From contig NZ_CP012541.1 in assembly GCF_001298465.1 (NCBI RefSeq), positions 930,001-994,000 of the forward strand: a stretch of 64,000 bases of DNA, given 5' to 3'. This stretch comes from Campylobacter concisus. Lineage in GTDB: Bacteria; Campylobacterota; Campylobacteria; Campylobacterales; Campylobacteraceae. The notes under the pieces were generated by a model. The model was not told the DNA's origin and searched no databases. It was given only the letters and a program-made list of their open reading frames with translations. Position 1 is the stretch's first letter. The number at the start of each line of letters is the position of its first letter. Positions 16,872 to 27,507 of this stretch are shown here, piece by piece. A program made the translations under genes and the position numbers.

Positions 16872-19800
16872 CTATTTGACGTTAAAGCTTCGCTGAGCTA
16901 GGTCGTAGTCGTTTTGCCTTTCGTTATACATATTTTCAGTTGTGACTGCGCCAAGTGAGCATTTGCCGCCAAGTCTTACACGATAAGGTGTGTAAAGCAC
17001 AGCCTCTCTCTTATCACTATCTAATGTATAAAAACTCAAAACGCGATCATCTTTTATGCTCTGATATTCAAGCTCAATGCTATCTTTAAGACTCTTATTA
17101 AAGCCACTTAAATTTTCATTTATTGGCTCAAAGCAGCTACTTACGATCTCGTTTATTACACCATTTTTAACCATAGCTTTAGAATTTATCACTATTTTTG
17201 AATAGACAACATCATTTACTCTTAGGCTGTTTAGATCGATCTCTTTTCCTTTTTCATCGACAAACGTTCTATAAACATCAAGCTCTTTTGGCTCTATTTT
17301 ATGCTTAATCTCAAGTGGCACATAAGCGTAGCTTAAGATGGAGGCATATAGCTTGTTTTCACCAAGTGGAGTGATGGTAAAATTTCCATCTTTTGCTGTA
17401 AATGATACGCTTAAAAGGCCGTCAAATTCTTTACTTTCGCCGTTGTAGCTAAGTTTAAATTTATTATTTTTCTCGCCAACATCTTTGCCAAAGTAGGCAT
17501 TTAGCGCTCTAAGTGTAAAAGCGCGCTCTTGCGTTGAGCTAAGCTCATTTAAATTTGTGATCAAGAAATTTGCAAGATCATCTGAGTAGTCGTTTTTCTC
17601 AAAATATTTTGCGTGCAGATACAAGATAAATGCATTGTCTCTCATCTTTGAGCCAAAGCTAGAATAATCCCTGCTGTAATCAGCCGCTTGAGCTTTTTTA
17701 ATATCTTTTAGCGCTACCTTTGCTTCATCATTTAAGCCGTTTAGCTTTAGAGCCGCTGCCATTAGATATTTATTAAGTGCGGTCGTATTGTAAGCTTTGT
17801 GGTCATAAATTTTATTTAGCAGCGACTTGTCAGCCATATTTGCACGAGCACTTACATATAGAGAGTAGAGCGCTTCAAGGTCACTATTTACATATTTTGC
17901 CATTGAATTTACAGCACTTTGTTTTACTCTTTTGCCTACCTCATATCCAGCCTCTTCAAGATCAAGCAGTACATCAGTTGCATAGATCGAAGCAAATGCA
18001 TTTGTACTACCTAAATCGCTCCAGTAGCCAAAGCTACCATCTGGTTTTTGCATCTTAATTAGCTCACTCATACCGCTTGCAATAAATCTCTTTTGATCAT
18101 TTTTTTCAAGCTCATCTTTTGGCTTTAAATTTAAAAGCGCAAGCAGTCTTGAGCTCCTTTGCTCCGCACATCCGTAAGGGTACTCGACTAAATTTTTAGA
18201 AGCTGCTAATAGCACGCTTGAGACCGAGCTTGACGCATCTATACTAACATTGTGAAAGCCTTTTGGAAGTGAGATCATGCTCTCTTTGTCAAAGACGCTA
18301 CTTTTTGTATAGGTGCTAATCGTATAAGGATTAACCACATCAAGTAAATTTTGAGCTGTTTTTGAGCTGTTTTTGTCACTTATTGTTATATTGTATTCGC
18401 CAGCTCCAGCTTCAAGAGCTGAAATTTTAAATGTAAAGGCTTTATTTTCAAGCGGCTTTAAATTCGCATTTTCTTTTGTTTTGATGTTTAAATTTTTACT
18501 GCTAGCCACTTTTATGGTTAAATTTTTATCCTCATTTGTTGTGTTTATAAGCCTTAAGTTGGTATTTAGCTCATCACCTTTTAGCAGATAAACTAACGCA
18601 CTTGGCTTAATAATCACATCATCTTTTACTAAAATTTCTTTATTTACAGCGTTCATACTATTTTCATTATTGGCCACGACATCTACTCTAATGGCAGAGT
18701 TAAAGCCATTTGGCGTTTTAAACTCGTATGAAATTTCACCATTATCGTCAGCTTGAAGGCTTACTAAATTTGCATATGTTTTTATCTTTTTGCTATCGAC
18801 TGGGCTAGCATGTTTTGCCATTTTTGCCTCCATGGCAAGTGCCGCCATATCGCCACCAAAGCTTAAAGTTTTACCCTCGACCTTATAGTTTGTGAGCATA
18901 TTATAAATGTCATAGTCAAAAACGCCATCTGGTAAAATTTTGTCAAAAAATTTAAGTGGATCAGCTGGCTTTTGTGACGTTATATCAAGCACGCCAACAT
19001 CTGTGATAAATAAATTCACATAAGCTTTTGGCTTTGTTTTTAGTGAAATTTTTATGTTTTCATCGCTTTTTGCCGTATTTGGCGCATCAAGACTTAGATC
19101 AAGTATCCTTGATGACTTATCAGCCTTAGCATATACCTTACCGTAAGTCCTAAACGGAGTTAATCCACCATCTGTCATGCGGTAGATATTTGCACTCACA
19201 TAAAGTCCACTAAAATCAAAGTCAAGTTTAAATTTCACATTTGCTGAGTTGTTTTTTATCTTAACGACCTTGTAAGCTTTCACGCCACCATCTTCAAGTG
19301 TAACAAGGGCGATACCTTCTTTTATAGCTGAGCTTATATCAGCACTTAGTTCATCGCCTTTTTTGTAGATATTTTTATTTAGTTTGATTTGAGATTTACT
19401 AAGCTCTTTTGTAGGCGCTAAAGTCGAGTAGTTGTAGCCACTTACGTCCATATCAAGGCTTGTGCTTGCTCCACTTACTAGATTTGTAGCGATGATCACA
19501 TATGAGCCACTTTGTGTAAATTTATAGCTAAACTCGCCATTGTCTTTATAAAAATTATCCACATCTTCTAGCGTTTGAAACCACTTTATATAGCCATTTG
19601 CATCTCTTTGATATTGCCAAGTAACACGTTTTATATCAAATTTTAAATTTGATTTTACGGCCTTTTGACTTGACATATCTACCACAACCGTTCTTATTTT
19701 TACATCTTCGTTTGGCTCAGCAAATGTCGTGCTTGCTGCGATACCGACCATATCCTTGTAAGGATAGAGAGTAAAGCTTTTTGTATCGCTTACGTTTTTG

Positions 19801-21991
19801 CCATCATCATTTACATTGAAATTTATCACGCCTGTTATGATAGAAGAGGCATTTTTAGTGCTAAAGCTAAGATCTATCATTTGGCTTGATTTGCCATCTT
19901 TTGAAAGAGTGAGATCATTTTCAAAAGATGGATAAGCACTTGGTTTTAGCGTATTATTTTTAAATTTATAATCTTTAAACTCACTATTTTTATATTCATC
20001 ATCAAAAAAGCTCACCTGCATGCTACCATCAAGCTCGCTAGCAGCGCCACCAAAGAGATAGTTGCTGGCTAGATTGGCTCTAACAAGCTCATTTGCGAAA
20101 AATTTATCTCTCTCAAGCGTTATCTCATTTTTTATCCTATTTGGCATAAAACTCTCAACAAAAAATGGCACATTTGAGATCACCTTGCTTGCGTAAATTA
20201 CTTGCATATTAAATCTACCGCTTAGATCGCTTAGTATCTCTTTTTCAAAATTTACCATGCCAACGTCATTTGTATTTTTTGAAATTTCAGCACTACTTTT
20301 GCCTTGTGGATCGAAAAATTTTATCTTTATAGGCATATTTTTTAAAGGATTAAAATCTCTATCTCTTAGATAGATTGCACCCTTTAAACTCTCATTTGGT
20401 CTTATGATATTTGAAGCAAAAAGAACGTACGCATCGATACTCTCACTGGCATTTTGGCTCATAAATTTCGCTTCATTTAGCGCTTCGTCTTCTTTTAAAA
20501 TAAGAAAATTTTGCTCTTTTCCAAGAGAGACAACCACTGAGGAGATATCTTTGTAAATATCTTTTTTATTGAATTTAAAAACGCCTATATCATTTGTCGC
20601 ACCAACTGCGATCTCTTCGTTTTTCTTGCCATAAATTTTTACATTTGCATTTGGAAGCATTGTATTTTCGCCAAGACGATTTGCAAATACGAAAATTTCA
20701 TCCTTGCCAAGCTTTGCATTTACGGCGATATCACTTAGATAGACTACTTTTGAGACGCTCTTATCTTTGCCGTAGTTTAAATTTATCTTATAAACGCCGT
20801 CTCCAGCTCCAGCAAAGTCAAGTTTAATTTTATTTAGCGAAATTTCATTTAATGCGCCATCAAGCTTATAACTTTTGCTTGCCACTTTTGTGCTGAAGTT
20901 GCTTAACTCTTCGTTATTGTCATTAAAATTTAAAAAATATCTAAAATTTTGATCGCTTAGCTTTTCAACGCTTACATTTAACTCAGGCAAATTTGCACTT
21001 CTGATACCGATCTCACCGACGCTTGAGATATATGGCTCATTATTTATAAAATTTGCAAATGGAGTGAAATTGCCAGCTACTACTTCGTAGCTACTTTCTT
21101 CTCTTACTACATTTCTATCATCGCCAAAACCGGGCTTAATGGTGATTTCATAACTATTTTGTGGCTTAAAATCGTCACTTGTAATATCAATGTAGTAATA
21201 ATACTCGCTAAGCTCTGAGTTTTCTTCATAGTTGTCACTATATTTAACGTCACTAATGCTAAAGTTTTTTACACCTTTAATGTTTATAAACTTCTTTAAG
21301 TTAATGTCGTCATCAAGCCAATTTTTTAGATAAATTCTAAAGCCCAAGATACCATTATCAAGGCTCACTGGATAAATTTCTGGTATCTCAAGACTCTTTG
21401 CATTATCATTTATATTTACGCTTTCTTCGCTTATTTCATCGGCAAAATTTACTATCGTTTCACCTGAAAGCGTTGCGCCAAATTTGCTCTCAAATTTTTC
21501 ACCAAAATCAAAAACTGGATTGCTTAAATTTTTATCAAGATTAAGCTCAAAGCTATTGTTAGAAAGCTCAATTGCTTTAAATTTCGCATCTTTTACAGCA
21601 ATATTTTTGATAGCTTCAATATTTACTTCATCATTAAATTTAAGTATATATTTGCTATCGCTTATTTTTTCTATCTTTGTTAGTTCAAATTCTTTCGTAG
21701 CAAAACTAGCAGTGCTTCCATTTTCAAGCTTGCAGCTATAATCCAAACCAGCATGCATATCTTTTGTAAAAAGTAGCAAGCTTTGACTATTAAATCTAAC
21801 CGTACCATTAATGCTGGTTGGCACAAAAGTAGCTTTTTATCGCTTAGCATACCAACAAAATTTTTATCTACTTTATCTTCTAGTCCAAACTCTACGCTTA
21901 GGGGCGATTTTATCTGTGCTGTACCATTTAGGCTCAAAGCATATAAATTTGTCATTCCCAAAAGTGCTAGAAGCGCTACTTTTTGCCACAT
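16872..21991 (-). pseudogene. Alpha-2-macroglobulin family protein (thioester type), interrupted by one frameshift
   Basis: Restored length is about 1706 residues. The 5' end (ATG 21991) encodes the signal peptide MWQKVALLALLGMTNLYA and ~50 residues. The frame then breaks at an A5 run (21834-21838); one added A would join SDKK to ATFVPTSING and the remaining 1650 residues. The thioester motif YGCAEQ is intact (Cys codon 18170-18168), with MG-like beta domains before it and helical TED repeats after. Bacterial A2Ms trap proteases in the periplasm and usually pair with PbpC, encoded 1 nt upstream here. There is no lipobox. The lesion may be a true mutation, phase variation or a sequence error; the body shows no other decay. 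Confidence 0.85.
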
Positions 21992-21992
21992 T

Positions 21993-24161
21993 TTATCTCC
22001 TTATTTTTATTGTTATTTCACTTTGATTTGAGTTTTGATCAAGGCATTTTATGCTGTGCTCGCCAAGAGTTAGATCAAACTTTTTTTCGCTTGCATTTTC
22101 TATCTTAGAAAAGTTCAAATCATCTATTTTTAGGTAAATTTCATCGCCTAAAAACGCGTAGCATTTTACCATAACTTGTGTGATATTTTCATCTGTCACT
22201 ATCTCTTCATTGTCATATGGATAGGCAAAAACTGGCTTTTTATCTTTAAAAATTTCAGCGCAAGGACTTTTTTGTATCTCATCTTTATCCAAAAGCTCAT
22301 TTTTAATCAAAAAATCAAGCTCTTCGCCTCTTAAACTTTCGCATTTATCCTTTAAATCTACACCCTTTATTCTATCATCAAGTGCCATTTTTTTACACTT
22401 TTCATAGTTAAAGGCATCAAGGCAGGTTGGCAGCTTTTCTATGCCATCTGGCTCACTCATAAATCTTAACTTCTCTTTTTGAGCGATTATCTTAAACATA
22501 TCAAAAAGGCTCTTTGATACGTCATTTAGTCCTGTTAGTTTATCAGTTTTACTGGCATTAAAATTTCCAATCCAAATAGCAATCGTGTAATTTTCATCAA
22601 CGCCTATGGCGTAAAGATCGCGCGAGTTTGCGCTTGTACCAGTTTTAAAGGCTATTTTAGGCGTATTTTGGGCATACTGCCAAGCATTTTTTAGATACGA
22701 TCTTGAGGCTTCGCTTAGCATTTTAGCGGTCAAATAGGCACTTTGAGGCGAGATGAGAGTTACATTTTTCTCTTCATTTTTGTAGTTTTTGCCAGCAAAC
22801 TCAAGCGGCCTATAAATGCCGTCATTTGCATAAATAGTATAAAGATGCGCAAGATCAAGCAGGCTCATTTCAGCACTTCCAAGCGTTATAGAAGCTCCAT
22901 AATATTCCTTATTTTCATCTACTAAATTTACCTTTTCAAGTAGTTCGTAAAGCGAATTGTCTTTTAGTTTTAAGTTTAAATTTATAACTGGGATATTTAG
23001 GCTGAAATTTAGAGCATCTTTTGCGCTTACGATACCTAAAAAATCATTACTAAAATTCTTTGGAGCATACTCTTTTATATAAATTTGCGTGTCTATTAAC
23101 TGCGAATTTGGCGTTATAAGCCCACTATCAAGCGCAAGTGAGTAGATAAAAGGCTTTAGCGTACTGCCGGTGTTTCGCTTCATATTTATGGCTGAATTTT
23201 TGCCATCACGTGCGCGCTCATCGTGTGAGCCGATGAAGGCAACAACACTCATTTTTTTATTATCAATGACTACGGCAGCGGCATTGTTTGCATTTTTAGC
23301 CTTTAGCGAAAACATCGCATCTTTTAAAATTTTGAGCATATCTTTTTGTAAATTTAGATCCAAGCTCGCCTTTGAAATTTGGTTTTTAAAAGCGACATTT
23401 GCGTAGTCACCTGCGTTTACTACGGCTCTTATTCTTACATTTTTAAATGGCTCAGCCTGCGCTCTTTTAAACGCACTAAGATCAATCAACTTTGCTTTAT
23501 AAAGCATCTTTATGACTCTGTTTTTTAGAGCATTTATGTTTGAAACGCGATCAAGTCTATTTTTATTTGGATTTTTAGGTATTGTGCTTAAAAGTGCAGC
23601 CTGAGCGTAGCTAAGCTCGTTTAGCTCTTTGCCAAAATAAAAAAAGCTAGCCGCCTTTGCGCCCTCGATATTGCCACCATATGGGGCTAAATTTAGATAA
23701 AAATTTAAAATTTCATCCTTGCTAAAGTGAAACTCAAGCTGAAATGCTCTAAAAATTTCTCTTATCTTATTTTTATAGCTTCGATCACTTGGCTCAAGCA
23801 TCCTGGCTACTTGCATTGTGATAGTGCTCGCGCCTATACGGTTGTCGCTTCTTAGGTTGTGAAAAAATGCTCTAAAAATGGAAGCAAAATTTACGCCAAA
23901 ATGGTAGTAAAAGTATCTATCCTCAAAGAGAACGACGCTTTGTTTTAGCGAGTTTGGAAAATTTTGCTCGTGAAATCTCCAAATTCCATCGCTACTAAGC
24001 TTCATATTTATGATCTCGCCATTTTTATCAAGTAAAATTTTGGCTTCGTCTTTTTTGAGTGCGTCTAAATTTAGTGGATAAATTTGATCAAGTATCAAAA
24101 AAATAGCAACCATTAAAGCCAAAAATAGGGCAAGAAATTTTAGAAATTTAAACTTTTTCAT
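21993..24161 (-). CDS. pbpC: PbpC, penicillin-binding protein 1C
   Basis: 722 residues. An N-terminal membrane anchor is followed by the GT51 transglycosylase (EDRYFYYHFGVNFASI, STITMQVARML, KNKIREIFRAFQLE) and the transpeptidase domain (SxxK in TGSTLKPFIYSLALD, SLN-type NFSLNIPVI, KTGTS). The C-terminal ~90 residues are the PbpC-type beta domain. PBP1C polymerises glycan strands and is functionally tied to bacterial alpha-2-macroglobulin, whose ATG starts one base after this stop. The motifs needed for both activities look intact. Confidence 0.93.
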   Translation of the reverse strand: MKKFKFLKFLALFLALMVAIFLILDQIYPLNLDALKKDEAKILLDKNGEIINMKLSSDGIWRFHEQNFPNSLKQSVVLFEDRYFYYHFGVNFASIFRAFFHNLRSDNRIGASTITMQVARMLEPSDRSYKNKIREIFRAFQLEFHFSKDEILNFYLNLAPYGGNIEGAKAASFFYFGKELNELSYAQAALLSTIPKNPNKNRLDRVSNINALKNRVIKMLYKAKLIDLSAFKRAQAEPFKNVRIRAVVNAGDYANVAFKNQISKASLDLNLQKDMLKILKDAMFSLKAKNANNAAAVVIDNKKMSVVAFIGSHDERARDGKNSAINMKRNTGSTLKPFIYSLALDSGLITPNSQLIDTQIYIKEYAPKNFSNDFLGIVSAKDALNFSLNIPVINLNLKLKDNSLYELLEKVNLVDENKEYYGASITLGSAEMSLLDLAHLYTIYANDGIYRPLEFAGKNYKNEEKNVTLISPQSAYLTAKMLSEASRSYLKNAWQYAQNTPKIAFKTGTSANSRDLYAIGVDENYTIAIWIGNFNASKTDKLTGLNDVSKSLFDMFKIIAQKEKLRFMSEPDGIEKLPTCLDAFNYEKCKKMALDDRIKGVDLKDKCESLRGEELDFLIKNELLDKDEIQKSPCAEIFKDKKPVFAYPYDNEEIVTDENITQVMVKCYAFLGDEIYLKIDDLNFSKIENASEKKFDLTLGEHSIKCLDQNSNQSEITIKIRR

Positions 24162-24194
24162 CGGCGTGATTATAGCTGTTAAAGTTTAAGTAGC

Positions 24195-24200
24195 TATAAT
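24195..24200 (+). promoter_or_regulatory. -10 element (TATAAT) of the UvrD-type helicase gene
   Basis: TATAAT preceded by AGC, 26 bases before the helicase ATG (24227). No -35 is seen. It lies in the 65-nt divergent gap between pbpC and the helicase. Confidence 0.45.
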
Positions 24201-24226
24201 TAGACCTTTTTAAAAAAGAGGAAACA

Positions 24227-26260
24227 ATGCCCTTATCTAGGTTAAACAAAGAACAATACACCGCTGCAACTGCGCCATTTGGACACAATCTCATCATCGC
24301 TTCAGCTGGCACTGGCAAGACTAGCACGATTGTCGCTCGCATAGCACATCTTTTAAATTTAGGCGTAAAGCCTGAGAAAATTTTGCTTCTAACATTTACC
24401 AACAAAGCAGCTAGCGAGATGATAGAGCGTTTAAATAGGTATTTTGACAAGCAAATCACCTCCAAAATCACCGCAGGCACCTTTCACTCGGTCTCATTTT
24501 CGCTTTTAAAAAGCCTTGATAAAGGCGTCACGTTAAAGCAGCCAAGCGAGCTAAAGACGCTTTTAAAAAGTCTTGTTGAGAGACGAAAATTTTACCATTT
24601 AAGCGACGTCAAACCTTATGGCGGAGCGTATTTGTACGATCTTTACTCGCTATTTCAAAACAGCGAGCAAGGCACAACTTTTGGCAAATGGATAAGTACA
24701 AAGAGCGAAGAGCAGGGCGTTTATGCTGAAATTTATGAAGACGTGCTAGAGGAGTTTGAAACTGAAAAGGCTAAATTTTCTTACGCTGATTTTAACGACC
24801 TTCTCATAAAAATGCGCGACGAGCTAAAAAAAGGGGCAAATTTAGCTTATGATGAAATTTTGATCGACGAGTATCAAGATACAAACACGCTTCAAGGCAG
24901 CCTCATAGACGCATTTGCGACAAAGAGCCTCTTTTGTGTGGGCGATTTTGACCAGAGCATTTACGCATTTAACGGCGCAAATATCGAGATAATAGGCTCA
25001 TTTAAAGATCGCTTCCCAAACGCAAATATCTACGCTTTAAATGTAAACTACCGCTCAAGCTCAAGCATACTTGCCCTTGCAAATAAGGTCATCAACAACA
25101 ACCCAAGGCTTTATGAAAAACACCTAACAGTTAGCCGCGAGGGAAATTTCAAGCCTCCAAGGCTGCTTGTCTATAACGAGCTTTTTGATCAGTATCAAAA
25201 CATCGCTGATATCATCTCGCTTTCGCCATTTAATAGGGAAAACATCGCTATCATCTTTAGAAATAACTCATCAGCTGACGGCATTGAGGTGGCACTCAAA
25301 GAGCGAGGCATCAGCTCAAAGCGAAAGGGTGGGGTGAGTTTTTTTGAGAGCCGTGAGATCAAGGCACTCATCGACATCATGGGAATTTATGTTAATCCAA
25401 AAGATATAATGGCATTTATCCACATCTGCGAATACGCAAAGGGCGTTGGTAGCGCAGTTAGCAAAGAGATTTTTGATACGCTACTTAAGCTTGGGCATGG
25501 AAATTTGATAAAAGGGATAGTTGATCCAGACGAGAGCGTAAATATCTCATCAAATAAAAGGCGAAACTATCAGCTGGGACTTTTTGACGATCTTGACGAA
25601 TTTGCCGAGATTTCAAGGTTTTCTAAGCTTGGCTTTAGCGATAAATTCCTAGGCCATCCGGTGCTAAAGCTACAAAAGCTGAGTGAGAGTGGGGCGCAGT
25701 TTTTATATGAAATTTACAACTTTTTAAAAGGCATGAGAAATATCTCAAAGCCAGCCACGATGATAAATGAGATAAAAACTAGCAAAATTTACTCGTTAAT
25801 CGTCGAAAACATCAGCACAAAAAGGGCAACTTTAAAAAATGGTAACGTCGATCTAGCTCTAAAAGAAGAGGTTAAAGAGCGCATAATGGCAAAGAGCGTG
25901 GTGCTAAGCGAGCTAGCTAAAAAATATCAAGATATCAGTAAATTTTACAACTTCTTAGCCCTTGGTAGCAACGAGATGAGCGAAGGGCAGGGCGTTAGCT
26001 TGCTTAGCGTGCATGCGAGCAAGGGGCTTGAGTTTGACCAAGTTTTCATAGTAGATCTCGCGCAAAACCGCTTTCCAAATTTAAAGCTAATGAGCATGGG
26101 CGGCAGCTTAGAGGAGGAGAGGCGACTCTTTTACGTAGCAGTAACTAGGGCAAAAGACGAGCTATATCTTAGCTACGCAAAATACGACAAGATAAAGAAG
26201 GTGACCTACCAGCCAAGTAGGTTTTTGATAGAGGCTGGCATGGCAAAAGAGGAAGCTTAA
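24227..26260 (+). CDS. UvrD/Rep-family superfamily 1 DNA helicase
   Basis: 677 residues. Motif I ASAGTGKTSTIVARIAHLL near residue 26, motif Ia LLTFTNKAASEM, motif II DEYQDTN, motif III GDFDQSIYAFNGA, motif IV NYRSSSSIL, motif V VHASKGLEFDQVFI and motif VI RRLFYVAVTRAKDELYLSYA are all present. These 3'-5' helicases act in excision repair, replication restart or RecA clearing; sequence alone does not separate UvrD, Rep and PcrA roles. GAGGA precedes the ATG. A weak AAGAGT/ACTCTT hairpin (26260-26275) follows the stop. Confidence 0.92.
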   Translation: MPLSRLNKEQYTAATAPFGHNLIIASAGTGKTSTIVARIAHLLNLGVKPEKILLLTFTNKAASEMIERLNRYFDKQITSKITAGTFHSVSFSLLKSLDKGVTLKQPSELKTLLKSLVERRKFYHLSDVKPYGGAYLYDLYSLFQNSEQGTTFGKWISTKSEEQGVYAEIYEDVLEEFETEKAKFSYADFNDLLIKMRDELKKGANLAYDEILIDEYQDTNTLQGSLIDAFATKSLFCVGDFDQSIYAFNGANIEIIGSFKDRFPNANIYALNVNYRSSSSILALANKVINNNPRLYEKHLTVSREGNFKPPRLLVYNELFDQYQNIADIISLSPFNRENIAIIFRNNSSADGIEVALKERGISSKRKGGVSFFESREIKALIDIMGIYVNPKDIMAFIHICEYAKGVGSAVSKEIFDTLLKLGHGNLIKGIVDPDESVNISSNKRRNYQLGLFDDLDEFAEISRFSKLGFSDKFLGHPVLKLQKLSESGAQFLYEIYNFLKGMRNISKPATMINEIKTSKIYSLIVENISTKRATLKNGNVDLALKEEVKERIMAKSVVLSELAKKYQDISKFYNFLALGSNEMSEGQGVSLLSVHASKGLEFDQVFIVDLAQNRFPNLKLMSMGGSLEEERRLFYVAVTRAKDELYLSYAKYDKIKKVTYQPSRFLIEAGMAKEEA

Positions 26261-26313
26261 AGAGTGTTTACTCTTGTGAAGTAGAATTTACCAATTTTTT
26301 ACAAAGAGAAGTG

Positions 26314-27507
26314 ATGAAAAAATCTAAAATTTTAATAATCCTGCTTATTTTAGGCGTCGGTGGATATTTTGTCTATGATAATTTTTTTAAGATAAAAGAT
26401 GAAAAGGTGGAATTTATCACCAAAAAGGCAAAAAGGGGCTCATTTAGCAAAAAGGTCGATGCGACTGGAGAAATTTTTGCTACTGAGCTAGTTGATGTGG
26501 GCGCGCAGGTGAGCGGCCAGATAAAAAAACTCTATGTTAAGCTTGGAGATCAGGTCAAAAAGGGCGATATGATCGCAAGTATCGATAGCTCGACCCAGCA
26601 AAACAGCATAGACAATAAAGAGGCTCAACTAGCTATCTACAAAGCTCAGCTTGAAAGCGCAAAAGTGGCTTTAAACATTGCAAAAACGCAGTTTGATAGA
26701 GAAAAAGCACTTTTTGCCAAAAACGCCACTTCAAAACAAGAATTTGAAAGTGCAAAAAATACTTATAGCACAAATAGCGCCAAGATAAAGGAGCTCGAGG
26801 CTCAGATAAAGCAGACAAATATCGAGCTAAGTACGGCTAAGATAAATTTAGGCTACACAAAGATCACCGCTCCAAGAGATGGCATAATAGTAAGCGTGCA
26901 GGTCGAAGAGGGACAAACCGTAAATGCTAATCAAACTACGCCAACTATCGTAAAGATCGCAGATCTAAGCTATGTTAAGATGAAGATGCAAATAGCTGAG
27001 GGTGACATCACAAAGATAAAGGTTGGCACACCAGTTGAATACTCGATCCTCTCTGAGCCAACGAAAAAATTTCAAACAACGGTTAGTTCGATCGACCCTG
27101 GCTTAACGACATTAAGCGATGGTAGCTACGGCTCTAGCAGTAGTAGCAAATCTACAAGTTCAAGCACTTCAAGCAACTCAGCTGTTTATTATTATGCTCA
27201 AAGCATAGTTGAAAATAAAGATAAAATTTTAAGAATAGGCATGACAACACAAAATGAGCTTTTAATAGCAAATGTAAAGGACGCTATCATCGTACCAAGC
27301 ATCGGCATTAAAAGAGATGAAAACGGCACATTTGTCTATATTTTAAAAGACGGCAAAGCGGTAAAAACATCGGTAAAAACTGGTATAAAAGATAACCTCG
27401 ATACGCAGATCATTAGCGGTGTGAACGAGGGCGACGAGATCATCACATCACAAGGCTCAGCGAGCGAGATAGCCAAGATGATCGAAAAAGAAAATAAGAA
27501 GTTTTAA
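26314..27507 (+). CDS. macA: MacA-like periplasmic adaptor of a tripartite efflux pump
   Basis: About 397 residues, HlyD/MFP family. N-terminal membrane anchor (KSKILIILLILGVGGYFVYDNFF), lipoyl halves (VGAQVSGQIKKLYVKLGDQVKKGDMIASID and TAPRDGIIVSVQVEEGQTVNA) flanking a long coiled-coil hairpin, then beta-barrel and membrane-proximal domains. A Ser/Thr-only tract of about 20 residues (SYGSSSSSKSTSSSTSSNS, near 270) interrupts the barrel. The ATG at 26314 follows AAAGAGAAG; the GTG one codon earlier is possible. It precedes macB with no gap. Confidence 0.92.
   Translation: MKKSKILIILLILGVGGYFVYDNFFKIKDEKVEFITKKAKRGSFSKKVDATGEIFATELVDVGAQVSGQIKKLYVKLGDQVKKGDMIASIDSSTQQNSIDNKEAQLAIYKAQLESAKVALNIAKTQFDREKALFAKNATSKQEFESAKNTYSTNSAKIKELEAQIKQTNIELSTAKINLGYTKITAPRDGIIVSVQVEEGQTVNANQTTPTIVKIADLSYVKMKMQIAEGDITKIKVGTPVEYSILSEPTKKFQTTVSSIDPGLTTLSDGSYGSSSSSKSTSSSTSSNSAVYYYAQSIVENKDKILRIGMTTQNELLIANVKDAIIVPSIGIKRDENGTFVYILKDGKAVKTSVKTGIKDNLDTQIISGVNEGDEIITSQGSASEIAKMIEKENKKF

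Noticed and set aside
21828-21845. Programmed -1 frameshifting in the alpha-2-macroglobulin gene
   Set aside because: The site reads T AAA AAG in frame, which does not fit X XXY YYZ because the first base is T; no stimulatory stem was evident. A simple indel is more likely.
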